From: a virus
Direction: 5' to 3' (one strand)
Length of the DNA stretch: 64,000 nucleotides
Virus record (IMG/VR): IMGVR_UViG_3300009124_000002
Location: 1 to 64,000 of that record
In this document: piece after piece, positions 43,730 to 50,100 of the stretch
Layout: every line of letters starts with the position of its first letter
Numbering within the stretch: the first letter of the stretch is position 1
The notes under the pieces: generated by a model
The model's input: the letters and a program-made list of their open reading frames with translations, nothing else
The model's database searches: none
Told to the model about the DNA's origin: nothing
Position numbers and translations under genes: made by a program

Positions 43730-44042
43730 TCTTTCGTATTGTAATGACGATGGTGCCCACGATGGCAATTGAAATTCCCATCTGAGTAGTGATGAGTGCT
43801 TTTGAAATCCCCTTTGCTAGATTATCGATAGATGATGTCCCTCCAACTGAAAGTGCTTGAAATGTCTGCATCATACCCAAGACAGTTCCCAGAAGACCAA
43901 CAAGAGGGACAGAATTGACAACGATATTTGCCATCCAGTGATCACTAGAAAATGCAAGAGCATATGCCCAACATCCCAATAAGGCGATGACGATCATTGT
44001 CCAACCACCCGAGATCCAGTAATCGATTATTGTTTGTATCAT
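43722..44042 (-). CDS. MotA/TolQ/ExbB-like proton channel fragment
   Basis: A 106-residue protein (start MIQTIIDYWISGGWTM). Two or three membrane spans; the C-terminal half carries the family core VPLVGLLGTVLGMMQTFQAL and AKGISKALITTQMGISIAIVG, which holds the pore helices of ExbB/TolQ/MotA. Full ExbB is about 240 residues, so this is a minimal version without the cytoplasmic domain. No ExbD/TolR partner is seen here. It may disturb the host Tol or Ton motor or act as a pore (inference). Confidence 0.75.
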   Translation of the reverse strand: MIQTIIDYWISGGWTMIVIALLGCWAYALAFSSDHWMANIVVNSVPLVGLLGTVLGMMQTFQALSVGGTSSIDNLAKGISKALITTQMGISIAIVGTIVITIRKNK

Positions 44043-44143
44043 TAAGATGAACAACCGGAGCCAAGAGGACAAACATAAACCGAAGAACCAACGTTCTTCA
44101 ACTCTTTGCCACAGCGATCACATTTTCGTTTTTGTTTTTTCAT
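44042..44143 (-). CDS. 33-residue zinc-ribbon protein
   Basis: MKKQKRKCDRCGKELKNVG with a second knuckle CPLGSGC near the end (CxxC and Cx5C). It begins four bases after the tmRNA 3' end and its stop overlaps the ExbB-like start (TAATG). The Cys spacing fits a small zinc ribbon. Confidence 0.5.
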   Translation of the reverse strand: MKKQKRKCDRCGKELKNVGSSVYVCPLGSGCSS

Positions 44144-44146
44144 AAA

Positions 44147-44563
44147 TGGTGGAGGCGGCGGGAGTCGAACCCGCGTCCAATACTACCTAGTATGCTCTTC
44201 TACACGTTTAGCTCGACTCTCTATACTCCTGATGCATCATCGAGCATCCTCATCAGGAGGTTGAACCAAGTGTCTTAGGTGATGGTGTCTGGTTCCATCC
44301 AGTCATCACAGCAGCCTCTGCTTTAGTAACCGCGAACTCAACGAGGCATTAAGTCCACGATCTGGTTATGCAACCACTTCAGCGACTTCGGCTCCAGCCA
44401 GAACAGCATCAGCATTGTTCATGATGGCAGCAGCTTCGTCAAGAAGACCGGCAATGTTATCTTCGCCATTTAGTTTTTTTAGTCGATTTTTAATGAGACC
44501 ATTCGACCAACTCATACGTGCTTCTTCATTCATCAGCAATACTGTCGAAACCAGTACGCCCCC
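44147..44563 (-). ncRNA. ssrA: tmRNA, single-chain, with encoded CCA and long tag
   Basis: A 417-nt tmRNA. The 5' end GGGGGCG pairs with CGCCTCC before ACCA at the 3' end. The T arm GCGGGTTCGACTCCCGC is perfect, and the 5' D-like segment is TGGTTTCGACAG. The resume codon, aligned on the TAAAT/TAGTC element upstream, is GGC at 44467. tmRNA frees stalled ribosomes and tags their products for proteolysis. It heads the tRNA cluster, and a phage ClpP gene lies 3 kb away. Confidence 0.93.
44366..44467 (-). other. tmRNA tag reading frame, 33 codons
   Basis: GGC to TAA within the tmRNA codes GEDNIAGLLDEAAAI, then MNNADAVLAGAEVAEVVA. Tags in bacteria are usually about 8-27 residues, commonly ending LAA; this one is longer and ends VVA. 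The central part can form an Ala-rich amphipathic helix. Confidence 0.65.
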
Positions 44564-44568
44564 GAAAT

Positions 44569-44658
44569 TGGCGGTGAGAGAGGGATTTGAACCCCCGGTT
44601 GCTTTTACACAACTCCTGTTTTCAAGACAGGTGCATTAAACCGCTCTGCCATCTCACC
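44569..44658 (-). tRNA. tRNA-Ser (TGA), CCA encoded
   Basis: Acceptor GGTGAGA/TCTCACC, long variable arm, anticodon loop CTTGAAA, discriminator G, CCA encoded. Confidence 0.94.
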
Positions 44659-44662
44659 AAAG

Positions 44663-44739
44663 TGGTCGGAAAGACAGGATTTGAACCTGCGACATCCTGC
44701 TCCCAAAGCAGGTGCTCTACCAAACTGAGCTACTCTCCG
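44663..44739 (-). tRNA. tRNA-Pro (TGG), CCA encoded
   Basis: Acceptor CGGAGAG/CTTTCCG with one G-T pair, anticodon loop TTTGGGA, CCA encoded. Confidence 0.94.
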
Positions 44740-44743
44740 AAAA

Positions 44744-44818
44744 TGGCATCCCGTACCAGAATCGAACTGGTGTTCTCGCCGTGAAAGGGCGATGTCCTAA
44801 CCGCTAGACGAACGGGAC
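44744..44818 (-). tRNA. tRNA-Glu (TTC), CCA encoded
   Basis: Acceptor GTCCCGT/ACGGGAT, anticodon loop CTTTCAC, discriminator G, CCA encoded. Confidence 0.94.
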
Positions 44819-44829
44819 TTAATGTTAAA

Positions 44830-44919
44830 TGGCGGCTGGAAAGAGATTCGAACTCTTGGTACCCTTTCGAGTACGACAGTTTAGCAAACTGTTGCTTTAG
44901 ACCACTCAGCCATCCAACC
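44830..44919 (-). tRNA. tRNA-Ser (GCT), CCA encoded
   Basis: Acceptor GGTTGGA/TCCAGCC, long variable arm, anticodon loop TTGCTAA, CCA encoded. Confidence 0.94.
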
Positions 44920-44925
44920 TGAAAT

Positions 44926-45002
44926 TGGTTGGCGCAGTAGGATTTGAACCTACGACCTTTCGATTATCAATCGAATGCTCTAACCAACTGAGCTATGCGC
45001 CA
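44926..45002 (-). tRNA. tRNA-Ile (GAT), CCA encoded
   Basis: Acceptor TGGCGCA/TGCGCCA, anticodon loop TTGATAA, CCA encoded. Confidence 0.94.
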
Positions 45003-45009
45003 ATGAAAA

Positions 45010-45085
45010 TGGAGCCAGATGTCAGATTCGAACTGACGACCGACGGTTTACAAAACCGTTGCTCTACCAACTGAGCTAATCTGGC
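45010..45085 (-). tRNA. tRNA-Thr (TGT), CCA encoded
   Basis: Acceptor GCCAGAT/ATCTGGC, anticodon loop TTTGTAA, CCA encoded. Confidence 0.94.
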
Positions 45086-45087
45086 AT

Positions 45088-45164
45088 TGGTGGACCCTAT
45101 AGGGGTTGAACCTATGACCTACCGATTATGAGTCGGGTGCTCTGACCAACTGAGCTAAGGGTCC
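45088..45164 (-). tRNA. tRNA-Met (CAT), CCA encoded
   Basis: Acceptor GGACCCT/AGGGTCC, anticodon loop CTCATAA. A lysidine-modified Ile reading ATA cannot be excluded. Confidence 0.9.
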
Positions 45165-45173
45165 ATTAGAAAT

Positions 45174-45249
45174 TGGTGCCCCCACTAGGACTCGAACCTA
45201 GAACCACCTGATTAAAAGTCAGATACTCTACCAATTGAGCTATAAGGGC
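45174..45249 (-). tRNA. tRNA-Lys (TTT), CCA encoded
   Basis: Acceptor GCCCTTA/TGGGGGC with two G-T pairs, anticodon loop CTTTTAA, CCA encoded. Confidence 0.94.
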
Positions 45250-45254
45250 GGAAG

Positions 45255-45330
45255 TGGTAGCAGGAGTGGGATTTGAACCCACGGTCTTCTGGATATGAGC
45301 CAGACGAGATAACCACTTCTCCATCCTGCA
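45255..45330 (-). tRNA. tRNA with CAT anticodon, second copy (Met-type or Ile2)
   Basis: Anticodon loop CTCATAT, T arm GTGGG/CCCAC, CCA encoded. The acceptor TGCAGGA/TCCTGCT leaves position 1-72 unpaired (T-T), a trait of initiator tRNAs, but the anticodon stem lacks the three G-C pairs of initiators. Ile2 (lysidine) is the main alternative. Confidence 0.85.
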
Positions 45331-45334
45331 TTAA

Positions 45335-45407
45335 AATTGAGGGCGGGACTCGAACCCGCAACCTCTTCCGTGACAGGGAAGTACTCTACACTTTGAGTTA
45401 CGTCACT
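45335..45407 (-). pseudogene. degenerate tRNA-Asp (GTC)
   Basis: D stem ACTC/GAGT, anticodon stem CTTCC/GGAAG with loop CTGTCAC, and T arm GCGGG/CCCGC are intact. The acceptor AGTGACG/CCTCAAT has two mismatches (2-71 and 6-67) and no CCA is encoded, unlike every other tRNA here. It is decaying or needs editing and CCA addition. Confidence 0.7.
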
Positions 45408-45413
45408 AGAAAT

Positions 45414-45455
45414 TGGAGCTGGGTTAACCTATATTGTTTAACGTCGCACCCAGCT
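45414..45455 (-). ncRNA. 42-nt tRNA-like hairpin with CCA end
   Basis: AGCTGGGT and ACCCAGCT pair perfectly (8 bp) around a 23-base loop, followed by CCA. The GAAATTGG spacer that precedes other members of the cluster is also present here. It looks like a tRNA reduced to its acceptor stem and part of the T arm. It may be a deletion remnant or a small stable RNA. Confidence 0.45.
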
Positions 45456-45468
45456 AGGTTCGACGAGC

Positions 45469-45744
45469 ATGATGCGTCTTCTTTTCGGCAGACGTCTCCA
45501 CCTACACATAGGACACATTGGTGCACCGCTTGCCGAGCAGTATGACTCTTTCGAGTTTCATCCTTTAGGAATCATCAGATACGCTGTGGCAAAGAAAGTC
45601 GATCCATTTACAACCCCCGTTATTGTTTTGGTTGAAGGTGGACCAGACCTGATCGTTGGGTTATCGTGTAACGCCAACAAAGATTCGGCTTTTTATTTTG
45701 CCCTGTTGACATGGGGTCTCCTCTCTCTAGGGACTTACTGCTGA
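45469..45744 (+). CDS. uncertain plus-strand ORF beside the tRNA cluster
   Basis: A 91-residue frame (MMRLLFGRRLHLHIGHIGAP ... VIVLVEGGPDLIVGLS ... WGLLSLGTYC). It is the only content of a 446-base stretch (45456-45902) without another gene, runs opposite to its neighbours, and has no clear Shine-Dalgarno site or promoter. The composition is protein-like but no family is recognised. The stretch after it (45745-45880) holds short inverted repeats such as CCAC..GTGG and GGAG..CTCC. It could instead be an unrecognised RNA on the minus strand. Confidence 0.3.
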   Translation: MMRLLFGRRLHLHIGHIGAPLAEQYDSFEFHPLGIIRYAVAKKVDPFTTPVIVLVEGGPDLIVGLSCNANKDSAFYFALLTWGLLSLGTYC

Positions 45745-45902
45745 GCCGTAACAGCTTAAAGTTGGATATCATCACCATTGCCCTTTTGGGTCACCCACGG
45801 ATTCTCGGTGGTCTTCAATACCTTATCGGAGTATCTCCCGGAGAGTAGAACCTCTCTCAATTTTTATATTCTACATGAAGCCTTTGCTTCAGTCAACTAT
45901 TC

Positions 45903-46166
45903 TTATTCTCCAAACACTAAAATTTCATCAGTGAAAAGCATCAAGAAGTCATGTAGGTCTCTATATTGTTCTCCTGCATAAACATACTCTTCAATCTTCT
46001 CCTGAAAGCCCAACTCATCATCAAAGACCTTTTTCAAATCATCACGGTCATGTAGTTTCTGCCAGAGTCGATTCATGATTACTGCACGACCATTATTGTC
46101 ATGGATTGGAAGGTCTTCCTTCGTGCGTTCAACCCATCTCTCATTGTGGTTGCTAATGTAAATCAT
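45903..46166 (-). CDS. unknown small protein
   Basis: An 87-residue acidic protein (MIYISNHNERWVERTKEDLP ... DFLMLFTDEILVFGE), mostly helical. No family recognised. It is the first protein gene downstream of 46187 in a run of small genes. Confidence 0.55.
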   Translation of the reverse strand: MIYISNHNERWVERTKEDLPIHDNNGRAVIMNRLWQKLHDRDDLKKVFDDELGFQEKIEEYVYAGEQYRDLHDFLMLFTDEILVFGE

Positions 46167-46186
46167 AAAGTATCTATAAATTCAGT

Positions 46187-46384
46187 TTATGCCCGACGAA
46201 AAACAATATCTGAGGCTTCCCATAATGGTTGTCGGAGTTCCTCAAACATTTCATGTCGGTCAGCATCATCATGATGGAATCGATCAGCTTGATCTGCCGC
46301 ATAATCAGCAAGTGCAGTGAAGAAGTTTTCAAGGGCTTGACCATTCATCTCGTCCAGCATTTTGTATATTTCAATCTTACTCAT
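46187..46384 (-). CDS. unknown small protein
   Basis: A 65-residue helical protein (MSKIEIYKMLDEMNGQALEN) with a His/Asp-rich centre (ADRFHHDDADRHEMF). It lies three bases after the beta-helix gene 2 and is probably co-transcribed from the promoter at 47294. Confidence 0.55.
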   Translation of the reverse strand: MSKIEIYKMLDEMNGQALENFFTALADYAADQADRFHHDDADRHEMFEELRQPLWEASDIVFRRA

Positions 46385-46386
46385 AA

Positions 46387-47268
46387 TTATGCTTTCTTTA
46401 CGTAAACCACACCATCGATTGTTATTTCATTTGGGAATTGAGACACAGGCTCTTCTGTATCCCCAGAGACCACTGTATCCCCAGAGACCACTGTATCCCC
46501 AGAGACCACTGTATCCCCAGAGACCACTGCGTTCCAAGAGAGCACTGCACCCCCATAGACCTTTGCGTTCCCATAGACCCATGCGTCCCCAGAGACCTTT
46601 GCGAACCCAAAGACCAATGCGTTCCCATAGACCTCAGCGTCCTCATAGACCTCGGCACTTCCAAAGACCTCGGCACTTCCAAAGACCTCGGCGCCCCCAG
46701 AGACCTTTGCGTCCTCATAGACGCATGCAACGCCATAGACCTCAGCGTCCTCATAGACCTCGGCACTTCCAAAGACCTCGGCACTTCCAAAGACCTCGGC
46801 GCCCCCAGAGACCTTTGCGTCCTCATAGACGCATGCAACGCCATAGACCTCAGCGTCCTCATAGACCTCGGCACTTCCAAAGACCTCGGCACTTCCAAAG
46901 ACCTCGGCGCCCCCAGAGACCTTTGCGTCCTCATAGACGCATGCAACGCCATAGACCTCAGCGTTCCCATAGACCTTTGCGTTCCCATAGACCTCAGCGT
47001 CCTCATAGACCTCGGCACTTCCAAAGACCTCGGCGCCCCCAGAGACCTTTGCGTCCTCATAGACCAATGCATCGCCATAGACCTTTGCGTTCCCATAGAC
47101 CCATGCGTTCCCATAGACCCATGCATCACCATCATGACTCAGATTCTCCTCGGACTCGATGTATCCCCCAAGGTCACCTTTCTTTACGTCGCCAAAGTCC
47201 CGCAGGGCTTTGATGCGTCGGAGGTTTGGGTTGTCTGGATGGGCTTCGTTCGTGATTTCGTATTTCAT
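46387..47268 (-). CDS. YdcK-like left-handed beta-helix repeat protein 2
   Basis: A 293-residue paralogue of the protein at 29612. The start MKYEITNEAHPDNPNLRRIK is chosen by alignment to that protein and by the 25-base shared early leader. After the cap (ALRDFGDVKKGDLGGYIESEENL) come about 35 six-residue steps of type GNAxVYGDAxVS, ending in a short beta domain (ITIDGVVYVKKA). Three perfect 108-bp repeats add two 18-residue coils each. Function unknown; the protein is probably an elongated trimer or spacer. Confidence 0.75.
   Translation of the reverse strand: MKYEITNEAHPDNPNLRRIKALRDFGDVKKGDLGGYIESEENLSHDGDAWVYGNAWVYGNAKVYGDALVYEDAKVSGGAEVFGSAEVYEDAEVYGNAKVYGNAEVYGVACVYEDAKVSGGAEVFGSAEVFGSAEVYEDAEVYGVACVYEDAKVSGGAEVFGSAEVFGSAEVYEDAEVYGVACVYEDAKVSGGAEVFGSAEVFGSAEVYEDAEVYGNALVFGFAKVSGDAWVYGNAKVYGGAVLSWNAVVSGDTVVSGDTVVSGDTVVSGDTEEPVSQFPNEITIDGVVYVKKA
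46633..46956 (-). repeat. three perfect 108-bp tandem repeats in beta-helix gene 2
   Basis: Units begin at 46633, 46741 and 46849 with ctcagcgtcctc and appear identical over 108 bp; a diverged, shorter copy follows near 47000-47060. 108 bp is 36 residues, exactly two coils of a left-handed beta helix, so gain or loss of units keeps frame and fold. Confidence 0.85.
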
Positions 47269-47293
47269 AGTGTTGTTTCTCATTACGTAGATC

Positions 47294-47322
47294 ATACTAG
47301 ACCATTTCTGGATTCCCGTCAA
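47294..47322 (-). promoter_or_regulatory. early sigma70-like promoter of beta-helix gene 2
   Basis: TTGACG, 17 bases, TAGTAT, then CGTAATGAGAAACAAC before the ATG at 47268. The leader is shared with the small gene at 47417. Confidence 0.6.
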
Positions 47323-47416
47323 CCCCTCTCATTTGTTAAAGGGACCATCCAGTTGGTGCCTGTTAACTAACTGACTAAATTGTTAAAGCAACACTCTACC
47401 AGAGAACGCAGAAATG

Positions 47417-47563
47417 TCAATCTCTTTCTATACCGAAATCCTTATTCCAACAGAACCCGCAAATACGGAACCCAAAAACCCAAACAGCGATTCTGAAGTA
47501 TCCCGGCATACTATTAGTGAATAGTCCAGTCTTGATTCTGCGAAAAGATATATTGATGTTCAT
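47417..47563 (-). CDS. possible 48-residue protein
   Basis: MNINISFRRIKTGLFTNSMP, then a hydrophobic/aromatic stretch (YFRIAVWVFGFRICGFCW) and a charged end. It follows an early promoter and the shared CGTAATGAGAAACAAC leader, which favours a real gene. The 95 bases between its stop and the next promoter hold nothing clear. Confidence 0.4.
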   Translation of the reverse strand: MNINISFRRIKTGLFTNSMPGYFRIAVWVFGFRICGFCWNKDFGIERD

Positions 47564-47588
47564 GTCGTTGTTTCTCATTACGAGAGAC

Positions 47589-47617
47589 ATTCTGCCTGAA
47601 GATCGCGGATCCGACAA
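47589..47617 (-). promoter_or_regulatory. early sigma70-like promoter
   Basis: TTGTCG, 17 bases, CAGAAT. It overlaps the 29-bp repeat also found at 33369. Confidence 0.5.
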
Positions 47618-47637
47618 CCCCTAAAAGCACTTTTTTT
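47609..47637. repeat. 29-bp exact direct repeat, copy 2
   Basis: Identical to 33369-33397; contains the -35 and A-tract of the promoter at 47589. Confidence 0.75.
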
Positions 47638-47670
47638 ACGTTACCGTTAAAGGTGTTGGTAATCAACGAC

Positions 47671-48342
47671 TTACGAAGATTTTTGTGCGGCTTTTCTGGT
47701 TCTCCTCGCAGGTTTTTTGGATTTTTCGGCTGCTTTCAACTCAGCTTCCTTGAGGAGAGCTTGGAGGTTTTCAAGATGGGCTTGCCTCTTTTCAAGACGT
47801 TCAAGAACCTCTTTGGTCCCCATCCAGAGATCCTTATTATCCAGCACGGACTTGATTTCATCCTGAGTCAAGAAACCATCGTATGCATCATGAAGAAGAT
47901 TCTCGCTCCACTTACGCTCATGAACAATGTTGTCATACATCTCTCCACCCTTACCAAGAGAACCACCAGAGTAATTGTGAATCATGAACATCGCATGAGG
48001 AGAGACTTCATATTCATGACCCATCAGGAAGAGCAGAGTTGCAGCAGACATGCACGCACCTTCAACGGCAATTTGAATTGTTGCCTCTGTCTCAGCAAGG
48101 ACATGAACAAATTGAATTGCAGTCCAGAGGTCACCACCGGGAGAGTTGATGTGAAGCTTTACTACATCAGTTGCATTTGCATTTCGAATCGTATGAAACC
48201 ACTCAGTATATTGGTCAGCAGATTCAATTGCTCCAGTAACGTAGAACTCATGAACATGACCATAGGTGTAACTAAAGTTGTTACTCTGACGCTTATTAAT
48301 GAGGTCCGCAACTGGATTAGATATATCAGAATTATTCATCAT
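47671..48342 (-). CDS. clpP: ClpP-like serine protease
   Basis: A 223-residue ClpP-family protease. LHINSPGGDLWTAIQFVHVL is the oxyanion region, EGACMSAATLLFLMG holds the catalytic Ser (S99), MFMIHNYSGG the His (H122) and DLWMGTKE the likely Asp (D171). ClpP forms barrels that degrade unfolded or tagged proteins delivered by ClpX/ClpA; no Clp ATPase is in the window, so it would use a host one. Alternatively it works in head maturation. A basic Lys/Arg tail (KPARRTRKAAQKSS) is unusual. Confidence 0.88.
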   Translation of the reverse strand: MMNNSDISNPVADLINKRQSNNFSYTYGHVHEFYVTGAIESADQYTEWFHTIRNANATDVVKLHINSPGGDLWTAIQFVHVLAETEATIQIAVEGACMSAATLLFLMGHEYEVSPHAMFMIHNYSGGSLGKGGEMYDNIVHERKWSENLLHDAYDGFLTQDEIKSVLDNKDLWMGTKEVLERLEKRQAHLENLQALLKEAELKAAEKSKKPARRTRKAAQKSS

Positions 48343-48463
48343 TTGAATTACGGGACTGTTTCTTATCTAGCCGTCTTTGGCGATCAAATTTGTCATATGA
48401 ATCGTCTCGGCGTGTCTTATCGCGCTTTTTGTTCTTCCATTTATTGTATCGTTGATTACTCAT
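48332..48463 (-). CDS. 43-residue basic protein
   Basis: MSNQRYNKWKNKKRDKTRRD..., nearly half charged. Its ATG overlaps the PhoH stop and its end overlaps the ClpP start, a coupled arrangement that supports expression. Possibly nucleic acid binding. Confidence 0.5.
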   Translation of the reverse strand: MSNQRYNKWKNKKRDKTRRDDSYDKFDRQRRLDKKQSRNSNDE

Positions 48464-49199
48464 TGATCAATGTCATAGGTTGTGTGTTCTTCTCTTCAAG
48501 TTCTTTGGTCATGATATAGTCTCTGACTATCCCACTACGACAGATATCTTCCCATCCAAAGCGAATGTGCTTGAAGTAATTCATCTTCTCAAGGATACTC
48601 AGAAATTTATTGATGCCTTCACGTTCATTATTACGAGTGAAGTCAGACTGGTAGTAGTCGCCAGCAAAGATGATTCGCGAACCTTCACCAATACGAGTGA
48701 TGACGGAATCCAATTCATGAAAGTTGCAGTTTTGCATTTCATCCACAATTACAATTGAATTTCGCAGAGTGATTCCACGAATGTAACTTGTTGTCATGAA
48801 GCGAATCACATCGCGTTCAGTCAGCATATGCCAAGCTTTGCCGTCTGCATAAAGTTCATTCACCACGTTCTCGTAAGGTGTGGTATATGCCGCTTCCTTT
48901 TCCTTTTGTGAACCGGGAAGGAATCCCATATCACGGGTGGGAACGACAGAACGAACAATGATGACCTTCTTTCGATACTGTGACTCCTTGGATTCAGACA
49001 GTGCTTGGTGAAGGGCAATGAATGTCTTACCGCAACCAGCAGCACCAGAAAGAATCATATTGTAACCTTTCTCGTAGTAACGAAAGAAGTCCTCCTGACC
49101 CTGAGAGAAAGGAGAGATATCAATCAACCTCTTTCTCCAAGAACCAGTGGATGCTCTCCCACTACTCTTAGTATCCTCCGACTGTTTTTTTGGTGCCAT
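48456..49199 (-). CDS. phoH: PhoH-like P-loop ATPase
   Basis: A 247-residue PhoH-like protein. Walker A is GAAGCGKT (52-59), Walker B IVIVDEMQN, followed by RIGEGSRIIFAGDYYQSDF. PhoH genes are frequent in marine phages; the protein is a predicted RNA-related ATPase/helicase. The N-terminus (KKQSEDTKSSGRASTG) is a flexible basic tail. Confidence 0.92.
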   Translation of the reverse strand: MAPKKQSEDTKSSGRASTGSWRKRLIDISPFSQGQEDFFRYYEKGYNMILSGAAGCGKTFIALHQALSESKESQYRKKVIIVRSVVPTRDMGFLPGSQKEKEAAYTTPYENVVNELYADGKAWHMLTERDVIRFMTTSYIRGITLRNSIVIVDEMQNCNFHELDSVITRIGEGSRIIFAGDYYQSDFTRNNEREGINKFLSILEKMNYFKHIRFGWEDICRSGIVRDYIMTKELEEKNTQPMTLINE

Positions 49200-49452
49200 C
49201 TTTTAGTTTGTTTGGGTGTGCTCTCTGGATTTGCTCCATGCGATTTATGAAGTCGCTTCCTGCTCCCTGTCTTGCTCTTTGCTGAATAGTCTTTGCTCCA
49301 GCATAGGACATATAAGGGGCAGCAATACCACGCTTCACTGAATGTGCTGCACACTGAGGGCAGGGTCTTTCGGTTGGAATGTCACGGTTAATAATCTGAT
49401 TGTTTTCTTCAAATTCATAACCGCATTTTTCACAGTGATAGTCGTATATCAT
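49168..49452 (-). CDS. FmdB-like zinc ribbon protein
   Basis: A 94-residue protein starting MIYDYHCEKCGYEFEE, with a second pair CPQCAAHSVKRG: the FmdB-type zinc ribbon (CxxC..CxxC). The tail FINRMEQIQRAHPNKLKDGTK is typical of the phage version. It overlaps the PhoH start and the upstream stop (ATGA). Possibly regulatory. Confidence 0.75.
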   Translation of the reverse strand: MIYDYHCEKCGYEFEENNQIINRDIPTERPCPQCAAHSVKRGIAAPYMSYAGAKTIQQRARQGAGSDFINRMEQIQRAHPNKLKDGTKKTVGGY

Positions 49453-49616
49453 TTCGAAATCATGCTTTCAAGTTTACAAACGACATCAGTGAGTCGTTTG
49501 AGTTTTGCGTGGTAGAAGGGTATGTTTTCATGATCATCATCTTTCTCAAGGCGACGAATATAGTGTTGAGTTTTCTCCAAATCCTCTTTGAGACGTTTTA
49601 GTTGGGATAGAATCAT
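49449..49616 (-). CDS. 55-residue coiled-coil protein
   Basis: MILSQLKRLKEDLEKTQHYI ... LTDVVCKLESMISK, two heptad-rich helices. The stop overlaps the FmdB-like start (ATGA). An AATAAATA element lies about 29 bases upstream. Confidence 0.55.
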   Translation of the reverse strand: MILSQLKRLKEDLEKTQHYIRRLEKDDDHENIPFYHAKLKRLTDVVCKLESMISK

Positions 49617-49645
49617 AATAACCAGAGCCTTTGCTACACTGGCAT

Positions 49646-49653
49646 TATTTATT
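49646..49653 (-). promoter_or_regulatory. possible late promoter (AATAAATA)
   Basis: AATAAATA overlapping the stop of the 49649 gene, 29 bases before the ATG at 49616. Confidence 0.4.
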
Positions 49654-50098
49654 GCTTCTCCTGAATCAGAGTAGGGAAGGCACGACTCACCAAGGCAGGA
49701 GTCAATGCTGAATACAACTTGTTCAGCTTCTTATCCTTAATGGCAATAATAATGTCAGCATCCTTGTGATGCATTGCCTCTAGCATCTGAATGAATTTAA
49801 TTTCTTTTCTTGCTCTTGGGAGTTTGGATTGCTTGACCAAATGCTTGAGTTCCTTGATAAGTTTATCAATACGACCAGCACTGAACTCAGGAGGATTCTT
49901 ATCCTTCTTGTAAGGCGCATCTCCTTCAGGAAGGTCAAACTCAATCCAATCATTGAAGTTAACCTGAAGGATAGTCTTGAGAGTAAACGATTCATTTTCC
50001 TTGAGAACCGCGATACGGTCGCTCATGGCACGAACTGCCTGAACCTTCTCAAAGATTTCGTGGGGGAACAGCTTTAGTGGGTTTACTTTTTTATTCAT
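49649..50098 (-). CDS. conserved phage protein, unknown
   Basis: A 149-residue helical protein (MNKKVNPLKLFPHEIFEKVQ ... GRIDKLIKELKHLVKQSK ... HKDADIIIAIKDKKLNKLY). It is of a type shared by T4-like marine phages and lies beside RNase H. Function unknown. Confidence 0.65.
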   Translation of the reverse strand: MNKKVNPLKLFPHEIFEKVQAVRAMSDRIAVLKENESFTLKTILQVNFNDWIEFDLPEGDAPYKKDKNPPEFSAGRIDKLIKELKHLVKQSKLPRARKEIKFIQMLEAMHHKDADIIIAIKDKKLNKLYSALTPALVSRAFPTLIQEKQ

Positions 50099-50100
50099 TA

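Noticed and set aside
45456-45902. RNase P RNA or group I intron
   Set aside because: No conserved RNase P core motifs and no intron core could be found by eye on either strand.
46633-46956. CRISPR-like array
   Set aside because: Repeats are contiguous 108-bp coding units without unique spacers and no cas genes are present.
46362-47370. Long open frames on both strands (300 or so residues, RPL and DLCVPID repeats) over the beta-helix genes
   Set aside because: They are mirror frames of the 18-base hexapeptide repeat; only the GNAxVYGDA frame has a family match, a cap domain and a promoter. The same applies at 29642-30367.
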